Source: AB-137-C09 sp964645625 (GTDB lineage: Bacteria > Pseudomonadota > Zetaproteobacteria > Mariprofundales > Mariprofundaceae). From it: a stretch of DNA of 14,924 nt. Position 1 is the stretch's first letter, and every line of letters begins with the position of its first letter. Shown here piece by piece: positions 14,497-14,924 of the stretch. The stretch is from the NCBI GenBank assembly GCA_964645625.1, contig CAZYAI010000059.1, positions 1-14,924 on the forward strand, given 5' to 3'. The notes beneath the pieces are model-generated. The model saw only the letters and a list, made by a program, of their open reading frames with translations, searched no databases and was not told where the DNA came from. The position numbers and the translations under genes are program-made.

Positions 14497-14924
14497 CGGG
14501 CTTACCCCTCCTTTGCTTCAACTGTTGTACCTGCATGCGAAGCTCCTTCATGCGGAACTCGCGTTGCACTGTAGCACGCTGAAAACGCTCCAAGGTTTGC
14601 GTGTAATAAGCGCGCTCCGTCTCTTCTTCCTTACGCTTAGAAATATCAACAAACGTCAACACTGCCCGATGGTTTACACCCTCCACATCCGTCGGGTGAA
14701 TCCAGCATTCCACAGGGAAACAACGTCCATCACGGTGATGAAACAACAGATCATCAGCATGCCACTTCAGCAAATGCTCCAACGCCGCACACAATGGCGA
14801 AGTCGTCATATCTTGCTCGCTCTGGCAACGCAACAAAACATCACACACTTTATGCCCTAACAGATCTTCATCATGCTCATAACCCAAAAGGTTCAACGCG
14901 CTATGATTAACAAAGCAACAGCAG
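14483..14924 (-). CDS. PAS-domain sensor protein, N-terminus beyond the window
   Basis: The frame is open to the right edge, so this is the C-terminal part (146 codons visible) of a longer gene. The visible start FVNHSALNLLGYEHDEDLLG is a typical PAS core and continues to HHRDGRCFPVECWIHPT and AVLTFVDISKRKEEE, a complete PAS/PAC ending. After it comes a coiled coil of about 40 residues with a basic end (QQLKQRRGKPDDGH). No output domain follows. Its stop overlaps the HD-GYP gene by 14 nt, so the two are probably made together. The missing N-terminus may hold another sensor, receiver or membrane domain. An apparent start at 14896 is only an internal TTG, because the reading frame and the PAS homology continue upstream. 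Confidence 0.85.
   Translation of the reverse strand, partial: CCCFVNHSALNLLGYEHDEDLLGHKVCDVLLRCQSEQDMTTSPLCAALEHLLKWHADDLLFHHRDGRCFPVECWIHPTDVEGVNHRAVLTFVDISKRKEEETERAYYTQTLERFQRATVQREFRMKELRMQVQQLKQRRGKPDDGH

Noticed and set aside
1..14924. CRISPR array, prophage, defence or biosynthetic cluster
   Set aside because: No regularly spaced repeats, integrase, transposase, nuclease system or tRNA attachment site was seen; nearly all sequence is accounted for by housekeeping genes.

Overview
The window is chromosomal housekeeping DNA from a Gram-negative bacterium, most probably a member of the Pseudomonadota. The evidence is the order rpsU, yqeY, dnaG, rpoD (the macromolecular-synthesis operon as arranged in, for example, Pseudomonas), a primary sigma factor of 655 residues, and a complete mreB-mreC-mreD-mrdA-rodA rod-shape cluster. 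An iron permease with its own Fur repressor and a c-di-GMP phosphodiesterase are also present. The class cannot be settled from sequence reading; a gamma-, beta- or iron-oxidising zeta-proteobacterium would all fit.

Layout, left to right. Positions 1-450 hold a short or broken membrane-protein gene (23-178, minus) and a 132-bp segment bounded by a 16-bp inverted repeat (319-450) whose right arm supplies the stop codon of the iron permease gene. From 445 to 11610 nearly everything is on the minus strand. Read in the direction of transcription it is rpsU, yqeY, dnaG, rpoD, mreB, mreC, mreD, mrdA (PBP2), rodA, fur, ftr1. Many junctions are tight: dnaG/rpoD, mreC/mreD, mreD/mrdA and mrdA/rodA share 4-bp ATGA stop/start overlaps. 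A GUAA-loop hairpin and a 10-bp terminator-like hairpin separate rpsU from yqeY. A near-consensus Fur box lies between rodA and fur. murJ (11730-13277) diverges from rpsU on the plus strand. At the right edge, a PAS-HD-GYP protein (13357-14496, minus) overlaps by 14 nt the end of a PAS-coiled-coil gene that runs off the window.

Together the genes cover translation (S21, YqeY), replication priming (DnaG), global transcription (RpoD), peptidoglycan elongation (MreBCD, PBP2, RodA) and lipid II flipping (MurJ). These are followed by an iron-responsive module (Fur and FTR1) and a c-di-GMP signalling module. I saw no defence system, prophage, CRISPR array, tRNA or rRNA. The least ordinary parts are the inverted-repeat element at the left, the Fur box laid over the fur start region, the perfect 11-nt Shine-Dalgarno of rpsU, and the coupled PAS / PAS-HD-GYP pair.
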